A stretch of DNA of 64,000 bases, taken from the NCBI RefSeq assembly GCF_900143005.1, contig NZ_FRCS01000004.1, positions 496,001 through 560,000 of the forward strand, written 5' to 3'. Position numbers and translations under genes: made by a program. Shown here piece by piece: positions 43,786-52,789 of the stretch (position 1 is its first letter; each line of letters opens with the position of its first letter). The notes under the pieces were generated by a model. It was not told the DNA's origin. It worked only from the letters and a program-made list of their open reading frames with translations, and ran no database searches. The stretch is from Cryptosporangium aurantiacum. Lineage in GTDB: Bacteria > Actinomycetota > Actinomycetes > Mycobacteriales > Cryptosporangiaceae.

Positions 43786-46044
43786 TCAGCTGATGCTTAC
43801 TTCGGTCAGCTCACCGGACGACGTCCGCTTGAAGACCGTGTTGCGTGAGATGAAGTAGACCGTGCCGTCCGGGCCCGCCGCGACCGCGTCGATGTACCGG
43901 CCGCTGACCAGCTCGCGCGCGGAACCGCCGCTGCGCAGCTCGCACAGGCCGTACGAGCCGACGTAGAGCGCTCCGTCGTCGCCGACCGCGAGCGTGTCCG
44001 GACCGTTGTACACCACCTTCGACGGACAGTCCGCGAGCGTGCCGCCACCGGCCACCTGTGTCATCTCGGTGCCGGGCTGGTAGCCCCAGATCAGGTGGTG
44101 CCCGCGGTCGGCGATGTAGATCCGCCCGTCGCTGCCGACCGCGATCGATCGGATCGACTCCAGCGCCGGACCCTCCGGCGTGCCACCCTCCGGCGTCTCC
44201 TCGGCGGGGTTCTGGGCGACCGTGACCAGGCCGTCGGTGCCGAGCCGGCGGATGCGCGGCGCGCCGCTGCCGGACTCGGCGATGTAGAGCTGACCGTTGC
44301 GGCCGGTGGCGATCACGAAGAAGTTCGGCAGCGCGGCGGCCTGCGGGTCGGTCAGGTCGTCGGCCTCGTCGGCGGTCGGCTTCGCACCGACCACCGTGCG
44401 GATCTTGTCGTCCGAGGTGACCTGTCGGATCCGGCGCTCCGCGGTGTCGGCGATGTAGAGGCTGCCGTTGGGGCCGAGCGCCATCGACTGGGGATAGGAC
44501 AGCTGCGCATCCTTGGCCGGTCCGCCGTCACCACCGGAGCCCGGGTTGACGTTCGGGCCGGTGCCTGCGACGACCGTCACCGTGCCGGACGGGCTGATCT
44601 TGCGGACCTGCCGGTTGGAGACGTCGCTGACGTACAGGTCGCCGGACGGGCCGACGAGCACCCCACGCGGCGTGGACGTCCGGATCGCGAGGCCCCCGTC
44701 GTCGCTGCCGGCGTTCCACGGTGCGATGACGACGAGCGCCGCGGCGCCGATCAGCGCGAGCGTCGCCACCCCGATCACCCACGGGCGCCGGTACCACGGC
44801 CGACGCGGCCGTTGCTCCTCGTCGTAGTCGTACTCGTAGTCAGCGGGTGGTCGATCGTCCGGAGGGAGCTGCGCGTGGCGGCCGGGATTCCGCTCGCGGG
44901 GCGGCGCGCCCGCGGGGTCGGGCGGCGGCGGGGTCGCGCCGCTCACCGGCATTCCACTGATCGGGACGCTGCTGACCGGCACCCCGCTGACCGGAGCGCC
45001 GCTGGTCGGCGCAGCCAGCGCGGCCGCCGCACCGTTGCCGTTCGCCGGGGCACCGCTCGTCGGCGCACCACTCGTCGGGGCACCGGTCAGCGACGGGAGC
45101 GGGACGCTCGCCCTGGCCGTTTGCGGCCGCGGATCGGTGGTCGCCGACCCGCCGCTCGAGTTCGCGTTCCGGCCGCGTGCGGCGTCCCGGACCCGGGCAC
45201 TGACCTGCACCGGGACGACGACCTGGTCGAGCCAGTCCGGTCCGAGAGCTGCGGCTGCGGCATAGCCCAGCTCGACGGCGAACTCGTGCGCCGACCGCTG
45301 CCGGTCACCGGCGTCCTTACTCAGCGAACGGTCGATGACCGCTGCCAACTGCCGGGGCACGGTGGACAGCCAGGGCGCGGGCACGTTGACGTGGTGGTGC
45401 AGCAACGCCGAGAGCGGCAGATCCCGGCTGAACGGCAGGTGCCCGCTGAACAGCTCGTACAGCAGGACGCCGAGCGAGTAGACGTCGGTGGCCGGGCCGA
45501 GGCGGAAACCCTGGATCCGTTCCGGAGCGGTGTAGGCGGGCGTCCCGGACGCCGCGCTGACGAGCGACGCACCATCGGAAACCGTACCGAATCCCACGAC
45601 TTTCAGCGTTCCATCGGTGGTGTAGAGCAGGTTTTCGGGACGGATATCGCGGTGCAGGAGACCACGCTGGTGGACGGCGGCCAGCGCGTCGGAGACGGCG
45701 AGACCTGCTCCGCAGGCCTCGAACGCGGTCAACCCGGGACGTTGGTGCAGCATCGGGCCGCTGATCCGCTCCATGATCAGCAGGCAGAGTCCGTCGTGCT
45801 CCACAAAGTCATGAATCCGCACGATGTGCGGGTGGTCGAGTTCGGCCAGTGCGGTGGCCTCGGCGAGGAACCGATCCCTGAGCAGGGTGTCGGTATCCCC
45901 GTCCGCCAGGACTTTGACCGCGGCCTGCCAGCCGATTCGACGATGGCGGGCGGCGTACACGACGCCATAACCACCTCGGCCGATGCGCTCGCCGATCTCG
46001 TATGCCGGTAACGCGGCGCCCATGCGCTCGCGATTCATCAGCAT
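43786..46044 (-). CDS. PknD-like kinase-fold receptor with NHL propeller, predicted pseudokinase
   Basis: A 752-residue protein built like the kinase at 36102-38435. The kinase fold has glycine loop GRGGYG, Lys44 in AAVKVL, Glu62 and HRD at 131-133, but HRDIRPEN has Arg for the usual Lys. The DFG motif at 151-153 is GFG, codon GGA, so the magnesium-binding Asp is missing. APE is kept (YTAPERI). A linker rich in five-residue APTSG-like repeats, a membrane helix (WVIGVATLALIGAAALVVIA) and NHL repeats such as GDLYVSDVSNRQVRKISPSG follow. Its stop is 15 bases before the diol dehydratase start, so it is probably in that operon. ATG 46044 was chosen by alignment to the other kinase. Confidence 0.88.
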   Translation of the reverse strand: MLMNRERMGAALPAYEIGERIGRGGYGVVYAARHRRIGWQAAVKVLADGDTDTLLRDRFLAEATALAELDHPHIVRIHDFVEHDGLCLLIMERISGPMLHQRPGLTAFEACGAGLAVSDALAAVHQRGLLHRDIRPENLLYTTDGTLKVVGFGTVSDGASLVSAASGTPAYTAPERIQGFRLGPATDVYSLGVLLYELFSGHLPFSRDLPLSALLHHHVNVPAPWLSTVPRQLAAVIDRSLSKDAGDRQRSAHEFAVELGYAAAAALGPDWLDQVVVPVQVSARVRDAARGRNANSSGGSATTDPRPQTARASVPLPSLTGAPTSGAPTSGAPANGNGAAAALAAPTSGAPVSGVPVSSVPISGMPVSGATPPPPDPAGAPPRERNPGRHAQLPPDDRPPADYEYDYDEEQRPRRPWYRRPWVIGVATLALIGAAALVVIAPWNAGSDDGGLAIRTSTPRGVLVGPSGDLYVSDVSNRQVRKISPSGTVTVVAGTGPNVNPGSGGDGGPAKDAQLSYPQSMALGPNGSLYIADTAERRIRQVTSDDKIRTVVGAKPTADEADDLTDPQAAALPNFFVIATGRNGQLYIAESGSGAPRIRRLGTDGLVTVAQNPAEETPEGGTPEGPALESIRSIAVGSDGRIYIADRGHHLIWGYQPGTEMTQVAGGGTLADCPSKVVYNGPDTLAVGDDGALYVGSYGLCELRSGGSARELVSGRYIDAVAAGPDGTVYFISRNTVFKRTSSGELTEVSIS

Positions 46045-46223
46045 GATCCACGTCCGTCCCGTAACTCGGGCTCCGCTGCCGCAGCGGTTGGTACGAACGC
46101 GATTCTGCCGAGCTAGGGGGGCTCGGGGGATTTGGCGCCGGAAAGTATGGGTAGATGCCGACCGATTCGGTAACGCTCCCCCTCTCAGGTGGTTACACAA
46201 AGTCCCCCGAACGGCCAATGAGT

Positions 46224-46664
46224 TCATGGTGCGGAATCCGTAGGAGCCGGGTAGGGCCACTTGTCGGCCGCGGCCTTGGCGCACGCGACGTCGTGCTCGA
46301 CAGTCCCTCCGCTGACGCCGATGCCGCCGACGACCCGGCCGCCCGCCCAGAGCGGCTTGCCACCCCCGAAGCAGATGTACCGGCCGCCCGCCGCCGAGGC
46401 GAGGCCCTGCAGCGGCCCGCCCGGCCGGGCGAGGACGCCGAGTACCTCGGTCGAGACCCGGTGCGCGACCGCGGTGTAGGCCTTGTCGACGGCCAGCGTG
46501 GGCCCGGCGATCTCGGCGCCGTCCATCCGGACGAACGCGACGAGGTTGCCTCCGCCGTCCACCACCGCGACCGATACCAGCGCGCCGACCTCCTTCGCGG
46601 TGGCGAGCGCGGCGGCGCAGAGGAGCAGGGCGGTGTCGAGGTCCGGCGCTTCGGGGTCACTCAT
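46224..46664 (-). CDS. GlcG/HbpS-like (DUF336) protein
   Basis: A 146-residue GlcG/HbpS-domain protein: AAALATAKEVGALVSVAVVDGGGNLVAFVRMDGA, AVDKAYTAV, then GGRYICFGGGKPLWAGGRVVGGIGVSGGTVEHDVACAKAA. The domain binds haem or cobalamin-related ligands in some members (HbpS, PduO C-terminal part) and often occurs beside diol dehydratase genes. ATG at 46664 overlaps the amidase stop by four bases, so it is translated with FmdA. A 179-bp gap separates it from the pseudokinase gene. Confidence 0.9.
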   Translation of the reverse strand: MSDPEAPDLDTALLLCAAALATAKEVGALVSVAVVDGGGNLVAFVRMDGAEIAGPTLAVDKAYTAVAHRVSTEVLGVLARPGGPLQGLASAAGGRYICFGGGKPLWAGGRVVGGIGVSGGTVEHDVACAKAAADKWPYPAPTDSAP

Positions 46665-47677
46665 GACTGCTGTGCCCGCCAGGCCGCGGCGATGGCCCGG
46701 AGTCGAGCGTGGACGCCGCCCATCGCGGTCACTCCCGGCAGCGCGTACTTGGGGAGTTTCGCGGTCATCGTGTAGACGGTGTCGACGACGTTGGCCACCG
46801 GCGTCAGCGTGGCCTGGGAGACGAGCTGGTACGCGTCGAGCGTGCTCAGGCCGGTTTCTTGTACGACCCAGCCCACCAGTTCGGCGTGCGCGATCCGGAA
46901 CGCGTCCTCGAGCGGCTTGGTCGAGCCGGTCGTGATCAGGTAGTCGTCGCTCTCGATCCGCGGCCAGCGGCACGGGTGTCCCTTGACGACGTCGACGACG
47001 AGCGCGGTGTCCATCGCGGTCTCGACCGCGACACCGCACGTCTCCCCCTCGCCCTGCCTGGCGTGCCCGTCGCCGAAGCTGAACAGCGCGCCCTCGACGT
47101 TGACCGGGAGGTAACAGGTGACCCCGGCGCGCATCTCCGGGGTGTCCATGTTGCCGCCCCAGTCGCCGGGGGCCAGCGAGTTGCGGACCTCCCCCAGCGC
47201 CGGCGCGACCCCGACGGTCCCGTGCATCGGGTCGAGCGGCAGGTCGACAATGAAGTCGGAGTCCAGCGCGCGGTAGCGCACCGTGCGGGCGACCGCGTCG
47301 ATGTCGTAGATCCAGGTGCGCTCCGGCAGCGCCGGGTGCAGCAGCGGCGTCACCGGCGTCGCGGTCAGCGACCCGAAGAACGGGACCGTGGTGCTCACGC
47401 CCCACGTCTCCCGCGGCTCGATCGAGATGAAGTGCACGGCGAGCGTGTCGCCGGGTTCGGCGCCCTCGATGTAGAACGGCCCGGTCTGCGGGTTGAGGTA
47501 GCGCGGATCGCACAGCTCCGAGCTCCGGTCGTTCACCGAGCGGACGACGCCCGCGAAGCAGTCACGCGTCCAGGTGGTGAGCACGGTGCCGGGCCGGAGC
47601 AATGCGACCGGTGCCACCCCGCCGAACGTGTAGACCAGCGACGCGGGGTCGACGTCCACCTCAGGCTGATAGTCCAC
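46661..47677 (-). CDS. fmdA: Acetamidase/formamidase family protein
   Basis: A 338-residue FmdA/AmdA amidohydrolase expected to release ammonia from short amides. Typical blocks are GTVLTTWTRDCF, LNPQTGPFYIEGAEPGDTLAVHF, PLDPMHGTVGVAPA, GDWGGNMDTPE and FSFGDGHARQGEGETCGVAVET. It starts with GTG at 47677, 18 bases after a strong hairpin that lies behind the permease gene. It is coupled to the GlcG-like gene. In this setting the substrate might be an amide related to aminopropanol or another small amide; this is unknown. Confidence 0.92.
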   Translation of the reverse strand: MDYQPEVDVDPASLVYTFGGVAPVALLRPGTVLTTWTRDCFAGVVRSVNDRSSELCDPRYLNPQTGPFYIEGAEPGDTLAVHFISIEPRETWGVSTTVPFFGSLTATPVTPLLHPALPERTWIYDIDAVARTVRYRALDSDFIVDLPLDPMHGTVGVAPALGEVRNSLAPGDWGGNMDTPEMRAGVTCYLPVNVEGALFSFGDGHARQGEGETCGVAVETAMDTALVVDVVKGHPCRWPRIESDDYLITTGSTKPLEDAFRIAHAELVGWVVQETGLSTLDAYQLVSQATLTPVANVVDTVYTMTAKLPKYALPGVTAMGGVHARLRAIAAAWRAQQS

Positions 47678-47694
47678 CGATCCCCCTTAGTTGG

Positions 47695-47729
47695 GTGAGG
47701 GCCCAGGTCTAGTGCACCTGGGCCCTCAC
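47695..47729 (-). terminator. Strong hairpin between permease and amidase genes
   Basis: GTGAGGGCCCAGGT and ACCTGGGCCCTCAC form a perfect 14-bp stem with a seven-base loop, 11 bases after the permease stop. There is no U-tract. It may end the permease transcript or reduce read-through into fmdA. Confidence 0.65.
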
Positions 47730-47739
47730 GCCAAGACCG

Positions 47740-49332
47740 TCAGCGCTCGTGCGACTCCGACATCACGGTGGAGCCGATGCGCTCGTACCGCTCCGGACTG
47801 CGGTACTTCAGCACCAGGGCGCCGATCACACCGATGACGCCGATGCCCAGCACCACGTACGGCGTCGCCTTGAACACCGGGCTGCCCGCGGCCGCGCCGG
47901 CCGCGAAGTCGATGTTGCTGAACAGCAGGTAGACGACGTAGAGCATGCCGATCGCGCCGACCAGCGGAGCCAGGAACGTCCGCCACCAGCTCGCGGTCTC
48001 CGGGTGCTGCTTCCGCACGTGGAAGTACCAGATCACCGCGATCGAGCAGATCGACTGGACGATCAGCAGCGCCATCGTGCCCATGAGCGCCATCAGGCCG
48101 TACTGGTGGATGTACGCGACGTCCGGAGCGGCGTCGGTCGGCTTCTGCAGCAGGAAGAACCCGAGCGTGATCACCAGCGCGATCACGCTCTGTACGACCG
48201 AGGCGATGTGCGGCGAGCCGTGCTTGCCGTGGGTCGAGCCGAGCGTCCGCTGCAGCCGGCTGGAGACGCCGTCCCGGCCGAGCGCGTACAGGTAGCGGGA
48301 CGCGGCGTTGTGGAACGCGAGCGCGCAGGCGAACGAGCCGGTGACGACGAGCACCAGGTACACGTCCTTCACCCAGCCGGCCAGGAACTGGTCGGTGATG
48401 CCGTAGAAGAGGTCGAACGCGTTGCCGGTGCTGCCGCGCGAGATCGCGATCGCGTTGTCGAGCCCGTTGCCGGCGATCGCCATCCAGGAGACGAACACGT
48501 AGAACAGGCCCAGGCCGATCACCGCGATCATCGTGGCCCGCGGAACGATCTTCTTCGGGTCCTTCGACTCCTCGCCGTAGACCGCGGTGGTCTCGAACCC
48601 GACCCAGGACCAGAACGCGAAGAACAGACCGATCGCCGCGCTGCCGGTGATCGCCGCCTGCGGGTCGCTCGCGACCGCCGAGAACGCGTTGACCGGGTTG
48701 AGCGCGCCGGCCTCCAGGCCGCTCGGACCGCCGCCGCGCACCAGGATCGCGATCGCCAGCGCGGCCAGGATGATCACCTCGGCGACCAGGAAGACGCCGA
48801 GCACCTTGCCGGAGAGCGAGATCTCGAAGTACCCGAGGGCGGCGATGATCGCGATGCCGATCAGCGCGTAGACCAGCCAGCTGATCTCCGGGCCGCCGAA
48901 CGTCTCGATCGTGCTCTTGGTGAACGACGCCAGGATGCCGATCAGCGACGCCTCGAACACGATGTAGGCCAGCGTGGCCATCAGGCCGGCGCCCATGCCC
49001 GCGACCTTGCCCAGGCCGTGCGAGATGAAGCCGTAGAACGCGCCGGTCGTCGTGATGTGCTTCGCCATCGTCACGTAGCCGATCGCGAAGATCGTCAGGA
49101 TGACCGTGGCGAAGAAGAAGCCGGCCGGGGCACCCAGCCCGTTGCCATAGCCGATCGCGATCGGCACGTTGCCGGTCATAGCCGTGATCGGGGCGGCGTT
49201 GGCCAGCGCGATGAACAGCACCGCCCAGAGCCCGATCGTCCCGGGCTTGAGGCGGTGCACCTCGTGCGGTGCCAGCCCCTCCTCGGCAGCGACGGTGGTC
49301 TCCACCGCCCCGTCGTCCTTGGTCGTACTCAC
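47740..49332 (-). CDS. APC-superfamily amino acid/amine permease
   Basis: A 530-residue APC transporter with about 12-14 hydrophobic segments, e.g. IGLWAVLFIALANAAPITAM, PAGFFFATVILTIFAIGYV and AAIGLFFAFWSWVGFETTAVYGEES, the last being a conserved APC substrate-site helix. GTG at 49332 is preceded by AGGAAGGGC. It is divergent from the aminotransferase-APH-SDR-GntR set and leads the minus-strand run through amidase and diol dehydratase. Permeases of this type accompany 1-amino-2-propanol loci in Rhodococcus/Mycobacterium (recalled), so an amino alcohol is a candidate substrate. Confidence 0.9.
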   Translation of the reverse strand: MSTTKDDGAVETTVAAEEGLAPHEVHRLKPGTIGLWAVLFIALANAAPITAMTGNVPIAIGYGNGLGAPAGFFFATVILTIFAIGYVTMAKHITTTGAFYGFISHGLGKVAGMGAGLMATLAYIVFEASLIGILASFTKSTIETFGGPEISWLVYALIGIAIIAALGYFEISLSGKVLGVFLVAEVIILAALAIAILVRGGGPSGLEAGALNPVNAFSAVASDPQAAITGSAAIGLFFAFWSWVGFETTAVYGEESKDPKKIVPRATMIAVIGLGLFYVFVSWMAIAGNGLDNAIAISRGSTGNAFDLFYGITDQFLAGWVKDVYLVLVVTGSFACALAFHNAASRYLYALGRDGVSSRLQRTLGSTHGKHGSPHIASVVQSVIALVITLGFFLLQKPTDAAPDVAYIHQYGLMALMGTMALLIVQSICSIAVIWYFHVRKQHPETASWWRTFLAPLVGAIGMLYVVYLLFSNIDFAAGAAAGSPVFKATPYVVLGIGVIGVIGALVLKYRSPERYERIGSTVMSESHER

Positions 49333-49535
49333 GGGCCCACGCCCTTCCTGACAGCAGGGAGTAAACGGTTGTTCGCCAGGGGCGCGACGCCGCGTCCGAA
49401 TTGGTTCGTTAAAAGCTGCGGGGATTCGATACCGAACCGGCAAGCTGCCGTCACAGCACGAGCAGGATCGTGGCACCACGTCGACACGCGATCAATAGCC
49501 GGACTGTTACGGTCTCGTTTCTCGGCAACCATTTG

Positions 49536-49560
49536 ACTAAACGGTCTGACCAGGTCTAGT
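49536..49560. promoter_or_regulatory. Candidate GntR/UTRA operator in the divergent promoter region
   Basis: ACTAAAC-GGTC and GACC-AGGTCTAGT form an imperfect inverted repeat, with GGTCTGACC (49543-49551) at its core and AGGTCTAG beside it. HutC/UTRA regulators commonly bind GGTCTA-type sites. A similar GGTCGGACC lies upstream of the GntR gene. The 298-bp gap (49333-49630) otherwise shows no clear -35/-10 pair. Confidence 0.5.
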
Positions 49561-49630
49561 TGTTGGGCCTACCGTAAAGGCCCCGCAGCGCGGCGGACAC
49601 TCCCCCGGATCCCGGCGCGGAAGGTCGCAC

Positions 49631-50947
49631 ATGACGGTTCAATCCGACCAGTCCCTCGATCGAGTCGCCGAGCTGGCGACCGCCCTGTCCAGCGGCGGCT
49701 TCCCCTGGGCCTCCAAGGACGAGATGCTCGGCGCCTCGGTGGCGTACTGGAACCCCGGCAAGACCCGGTTCTGGATCGACGAGGGTGTCCCGCTGGTGAT
49801 CGACCGGCGCGAGGGATACCACCTGCACGACGTCTCCGGGCACACGCTGATCGACGTCCACCTCAACGGCGGCACGTACAACCTCGGGCACCGCAACCCC
49901 GACGTGGTGGCCGCGGTGACTCGCGCGACCGACCGGTTCGACGTCGGCAACCACCACTTCCCGTCGCTGGCCCGCACCGCGCTGGCCGAAGCGCTGATCC
50001 GCACCGCGCCGCCCGGCCTGGCCAAGGTCGTCTACGGCAGCGGCGGCGGGGAGGCCGTCGACATCGCGATCAAGTCCGCCAGGCACGCCACCAAGCGGCG
50101 CAAGATCGTCTCGATCGTGAAGGCGTACCACGGCCACACCGGGCTCGCGGTCGGTACCGGCGACGACCGGTTCTCCCGGATGTTCCTCGCCGACAGCCCG
50201 GCCGACTTCCCGCACGTCCCGTTCAACGACCTCGGTGCGATGGCCGACGCTCTGCGGGGTGACGACGTCGCCGCGGTGATCATGGAGACGATCCCGGCCA
50301 CGTACGGCTTCCCGATGCCCGCCCCCGGTTACCTGGCGGCCGTGAAGCGCCTCTGCGAGGACCACGGCACGCTCTACATCGCCGACGAGGTGCAGACCGG
50401 GCTGGGCCGTACCGGTGCGCTCTGGGGCATCACGAAACACCACGTCGAACCCGACATCCTGATCACCGGCAAAGGGCTGTCCGGCGGCATCTACCCGGTC
50501 ACGGCCGTGCTCGCCACCGACCGGGCCGCAGCCTGGCTGACCGAGGACGGCTTCGGACACATCTCGACGTTCGGCGGCGCCGAGCTGGGGTGCGTCGCGG
50601 CGCTCACCACGCTCGACCTGACGCTGCGCGCGACGACGCGGGACAACGTGGCCGCGCTCACCGACACGTTCGCCGCCGGGCTGGCGTCGATCCGGGCGGA
50701 GTTCCCGGACTGGCTGGTCGGCATCCGCCAGGACGGCCTGGTCATCGGGCTGGAGTTCGCCCACGCCGAGGGCGCGAAGTACGTGATGCGGCGGCTCTAC
50801 CAGGGCGGTGTCTGGGCGATCTTCTCGACGCTCGACCCGCGCGTCCTGCAGTACAAACCGGGCCTGCTGGTCACGCCCGAGCTGGCCGCGGACATCCTCG
50901 ACCGGACCAGGACGGCGGTCCGGCTCTCGAAGGACGACGTCCGGTGA
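49631..50947 (+). CDS. Class III aminotransferase-fold PLP enzyme (possible amino-alcohol-phosphate phospho-lyase)
   Basis: A 438-residue fold-type I PLP enzyme. VYGSGGGEAVDIAIKSARHAT is the phosphate-binding region, IADEVQTGLGRTG holds the Asp, and the Schiff-base Lys is in ILITGKGLSGGIYPV. The next gene encodes an APH-type kinase, the pairing seen where such enzymes act as phospho-lyases on O-phospho-amino alcohols (ethanolamine- or 1-amino-2-propanol-phosphate). That reaction would give an aldehyde, ammonia and phosphate. An ordinary transaminase role is the alternative. ATG at 49631 follows GGAAGG; its stop overlaps the kinase GTG by four bases. Confidence 0.88.
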   Translation: MTVQSDQSLDRVAELATALSSGGFPWASKDEMLGASVAYWNPGKTRFWIDEGVPLVIDRREGYHLHDVSGHTLIDVHLNGGTYNLGHRNPDVVAAVTRATDRFDVGNHHFPSLARTALAEALIRTAPPGLAKVVYGSGGGEAVDIAIKSARHATKRRKIVSIVKAYHGHTGLAVGTGDDRFSRMFLADSPADFPHVPFNDLGAMADALRGDDVAAVIMETIPATYGFPMPAPGYLAAVKRLCEDHGTLYIADEVQTGLGRTGALWGITKHHVEPDILITGKGLSGGIYPVTAVLATDRAAAWLTEDGFGHISTFGGAELGCVAALTTLDLTLRATTRDNVAALTDTFAAGLASIRAEFPDWLVGIRQDGLVIGLEFAHAEGAKYVMRRLYQGGVWAIFSTLDPRVLQYKPGLLVTPELAADILDRTRTAVRLSKDDVR

Positions 50948-51906
50948 TCGCGGAGGAGGCGGTCGCTCGATACGGGTTCTCCCCGGACACGACCGTCGAA
51001 CTGCTCAACGTGTCCGAGAACGAGACGTACCTGGTTCGGGACGCCGACCTCACGGCCGTGCTCCGAGTGCACCGGCTCGGTTACCACCCGCCCGGCGCGA
51101 TCCCGTCCGAGCTGGCCTGGCTCGACGCGCTCCGCACCGAGGCCGGAGTGCGCACACCGCGGGTCGTGGCCGCCACCAACGGGTCGCGGGTCGTCACGGT
51201 CGCCGACCCGGCAGGCGGCCCTCCCCGCGACTGCGTGCTGTTCGAGTTCCTGCCCGGCCGCGAGCCGCGCGAGGACAACCTGGTGGCCGATTTCGAGCCG
51301 CTCGGCGCGCTGACCGCCCGGATGCACCAGCACGCTCGCACCTGGCAGCGCCCGCCCGGGTTCGTCCGCTTCCACTGGGACGCCGACGCGGCGTTCGGTA
51401 CGCCGGCCGGGCCGGGCCGGTGGGGCGCCTGGCGGGCCGCACCCGGGATCGGCCCGGCCGAGGAGGCGGTGCTGGCCCGCTTGGAGGCGACGCTCCGCGA
51501 CCGGCTGCGCCGGTTCGGTTCCGGTCCCGACCGGTACGGGCTCATCCACGCCGACCTTCGGCTGGCCAACCTGCTCGTGGCCGAGGGCACCGGCGTGAGC
51601 GTGATCGACTTCGACGACTGCGGGTTCGGCTGGTACCTGTACGACCTCGGTGCGGCCCTGAGCTTCGTCGAACACCTTCCCGAGGTTCCCGAAGTCATCG
51701 ACGCGTGGACGCGCGGCTACCGCTCGGTCGCGCCGCTGTCGGCAGCGGACGAAGCGGAACTCTGGACGTTCGTGCTGCTCCGCCGCCTGCTGCTGGTCGC
51801 GTGGATCGGTTCGCACGCGTCCGTGGACATCGCCGTCGAACTCGGAGCTACCTACAGCCGGGGCAGCTGCGAGCTGGCCGAGAAGTACCTCTCCACCCAC
51901 TCCTGA
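50944..51906 (+). CDS. APH-fold small-molecule kinase (possible aminopropanol kinase)
   Basis: A 320-residue aminoglycoside-phosphotransferase-fold kinase. The catalytic loop is YGLIHADLRLANLLV (HxDxxxxN) and the metal motif is VIDFDDCGFGWYLYDLG. VSENETYLVRDADLTAVLRVHR forms the N-lobe. GTG 50944 overlaps the aminotransferase stop. Kinases of this group act on homoserine, choline, ethanolamine or aminopropanol; the coupled PLP enzyme and SDR favour an amino alcohol. Antibiotic resistance is unlikely from the context. Confidence 0.88.
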   Translation: MIAEEAVARYGFSPDTTVELLNVSENETYLVRDADLTAVLRVHRLGYHPPGAIPSELAWLDALRTEAGVRTPRVVAATNGSRVVTVADPAGGPPRDCVLFEFLPGREPREDNLVADFEPLGALTARMHQHARTWQRPPGFVRFHWDADAAFGTPAGPGRWGAWRAAPGIGPAEEAVLARLEATLRDRLRRFGSGPDRYGLIHADLRLANLLVAEGTGVSVIDFDDCGFGWYLYDLGAALSFVEHLPEVPEVIDAWTRGYRSVAPLSAADEAELWTFVLLRRLLLVAWIGSHASVDIAVELGATYSRGSCELAEKYLSTHS

Positions 51907-51918
51907 GGGGGACTCCCC

Positions 51919-52683
51919 ATGTTCACATCTCTGGCCGGACGGTCCGTGATCGTCACCGGCGGCTCGCGCGGGATCGGGAAGGGCATCGCGCGGGTGTTCG
52001 CGAACGCGGGCGCCTCGGTGCTGATCGTCGGGCGCAACCTGGACGCCGCGCAGGCCGTCGCCGACGAGCTCGGTGCGACCGCGGTGGCCGCGGACATCGC
52101 GTCGCCGGACGGATGCCGGACGGTTGCCGAGACCGCGATCGAACGGCACGGCGGTATCGACGTGCTCTGCGCCAACGCGGGCATCTTCCCGGACCGCAAA
52201 CTCGCCGACCTCACCGAGGCCGACGTCGACGACGTCTTCAATACGAACGTCAAGGGGACGATCTTCGCGGTCCAGGCGTGCGCCCCCGCGCTCGCCGCCT
52301 CCGGGCACGGCCGGGTGATCCTGACGTCCTCGATCACCGGGCCGATCACCGGTTACCCCGGCTGGTCGCACTACGGCGCGAGCAAGGCCGCCCAGCTGGG
52401 CTTCCTCCGCACCGCCGCACTCGAGCTCGCGCCGCAGCGGATCACGGTCAACGCGGTCCTGCCCGGCAACGTGCTCACCGAAGGGCTGTCCGACCTCGGC
52501 GAGGACTACCTGCGGACGATGGAGGCGTCGATCCCGCTCGGGCGGCTCGGGGCAGTCGAGGAGATCGGCAACGCGTGCCTGTTCCTGGCCACCGACGAGG
52601 CCGCGTACATCACCGGCCAGACGCTCGTCGTCGACGGTGGGCAGACGCTGCCCGAGTCGCTGGACGCGATCGTCACCGCTTGA
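51919..52683 (+). CDS. Short-chain dehydrogenase/reductase
   Basis: A 254-residue classical [18 protein letters not shown] near the start, NAG in [10 protein letters not shown], catalytic Ser in ILTSSITG, Tyr and Lys in [11 protein letters not shown], and the C-terminal [20 protein letters not shown] 51919 follows GAGGGGGA. Gene order matches loci in which an SDR oxidises 1-amino-2-propanol to aminoacetone (RMM microcompartment loci, recalled). Substrate not proven. Confidence 0.9.
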   Translation: MFTSLAGRSVIVTGGSRGIGKGIARVFANAGASVLIVGRNLDAAQAVADELGATAVAADIASPDGCRTVAETAIERHGGIDVLCANAGIFPDRKLADLTEADVDDVFNTNVKGTIFAVQACAPALAASGHGRVILTSSITGPITGYPGWSHYGASKAAQLGFLRTAALELAPQRITVNAVLPGNVLTEGLSDLGEDYLRTMEASIPLGRLGAVEEIGNACLFLATDEAAYITGQTLVVDGGQTLPESLDAIVTA

Positions 52684-52709
52684 ACAGCGTCGGACGACGG
52701 AGCGCGACC

Positions 52710-52718
52710 GGTCGGACC
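52710..52718. promoter_or_regulatory. GGTC-N-GACC palindrome upstream of the GntR gene
   Basis: GGTCGGACC, with another GACCG next to it, lies 72 bases before the GntR start. It matches the GGTCTGACC core at 49543-49551 and suggests the same regulator acts on both promoters. It is short for its GC context. Confidence 0.35.
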
Positions 52719-52789
52719 GACCGAACCATCACTGACGGATATCCTGGACGGGCCGCCGACGGGCGGCGCCGACGGGATGTGGTGGCAGG

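Noticed and set aside
43786-46284. Longer reading frame extending the pseudokinase upstream of 46044
   Set aside because: The extra residues have no similarity to the sister kinase, whose N terminus aligns with ATG 46044.
50944-51906. Antibiotic resistance aminoglycoside phosphotransferase
   Set aside because: The fold is right, but coupling with a PLP enzyme, SDR, GntR regulator and permease fits a catabolic small-molecule kinase better.
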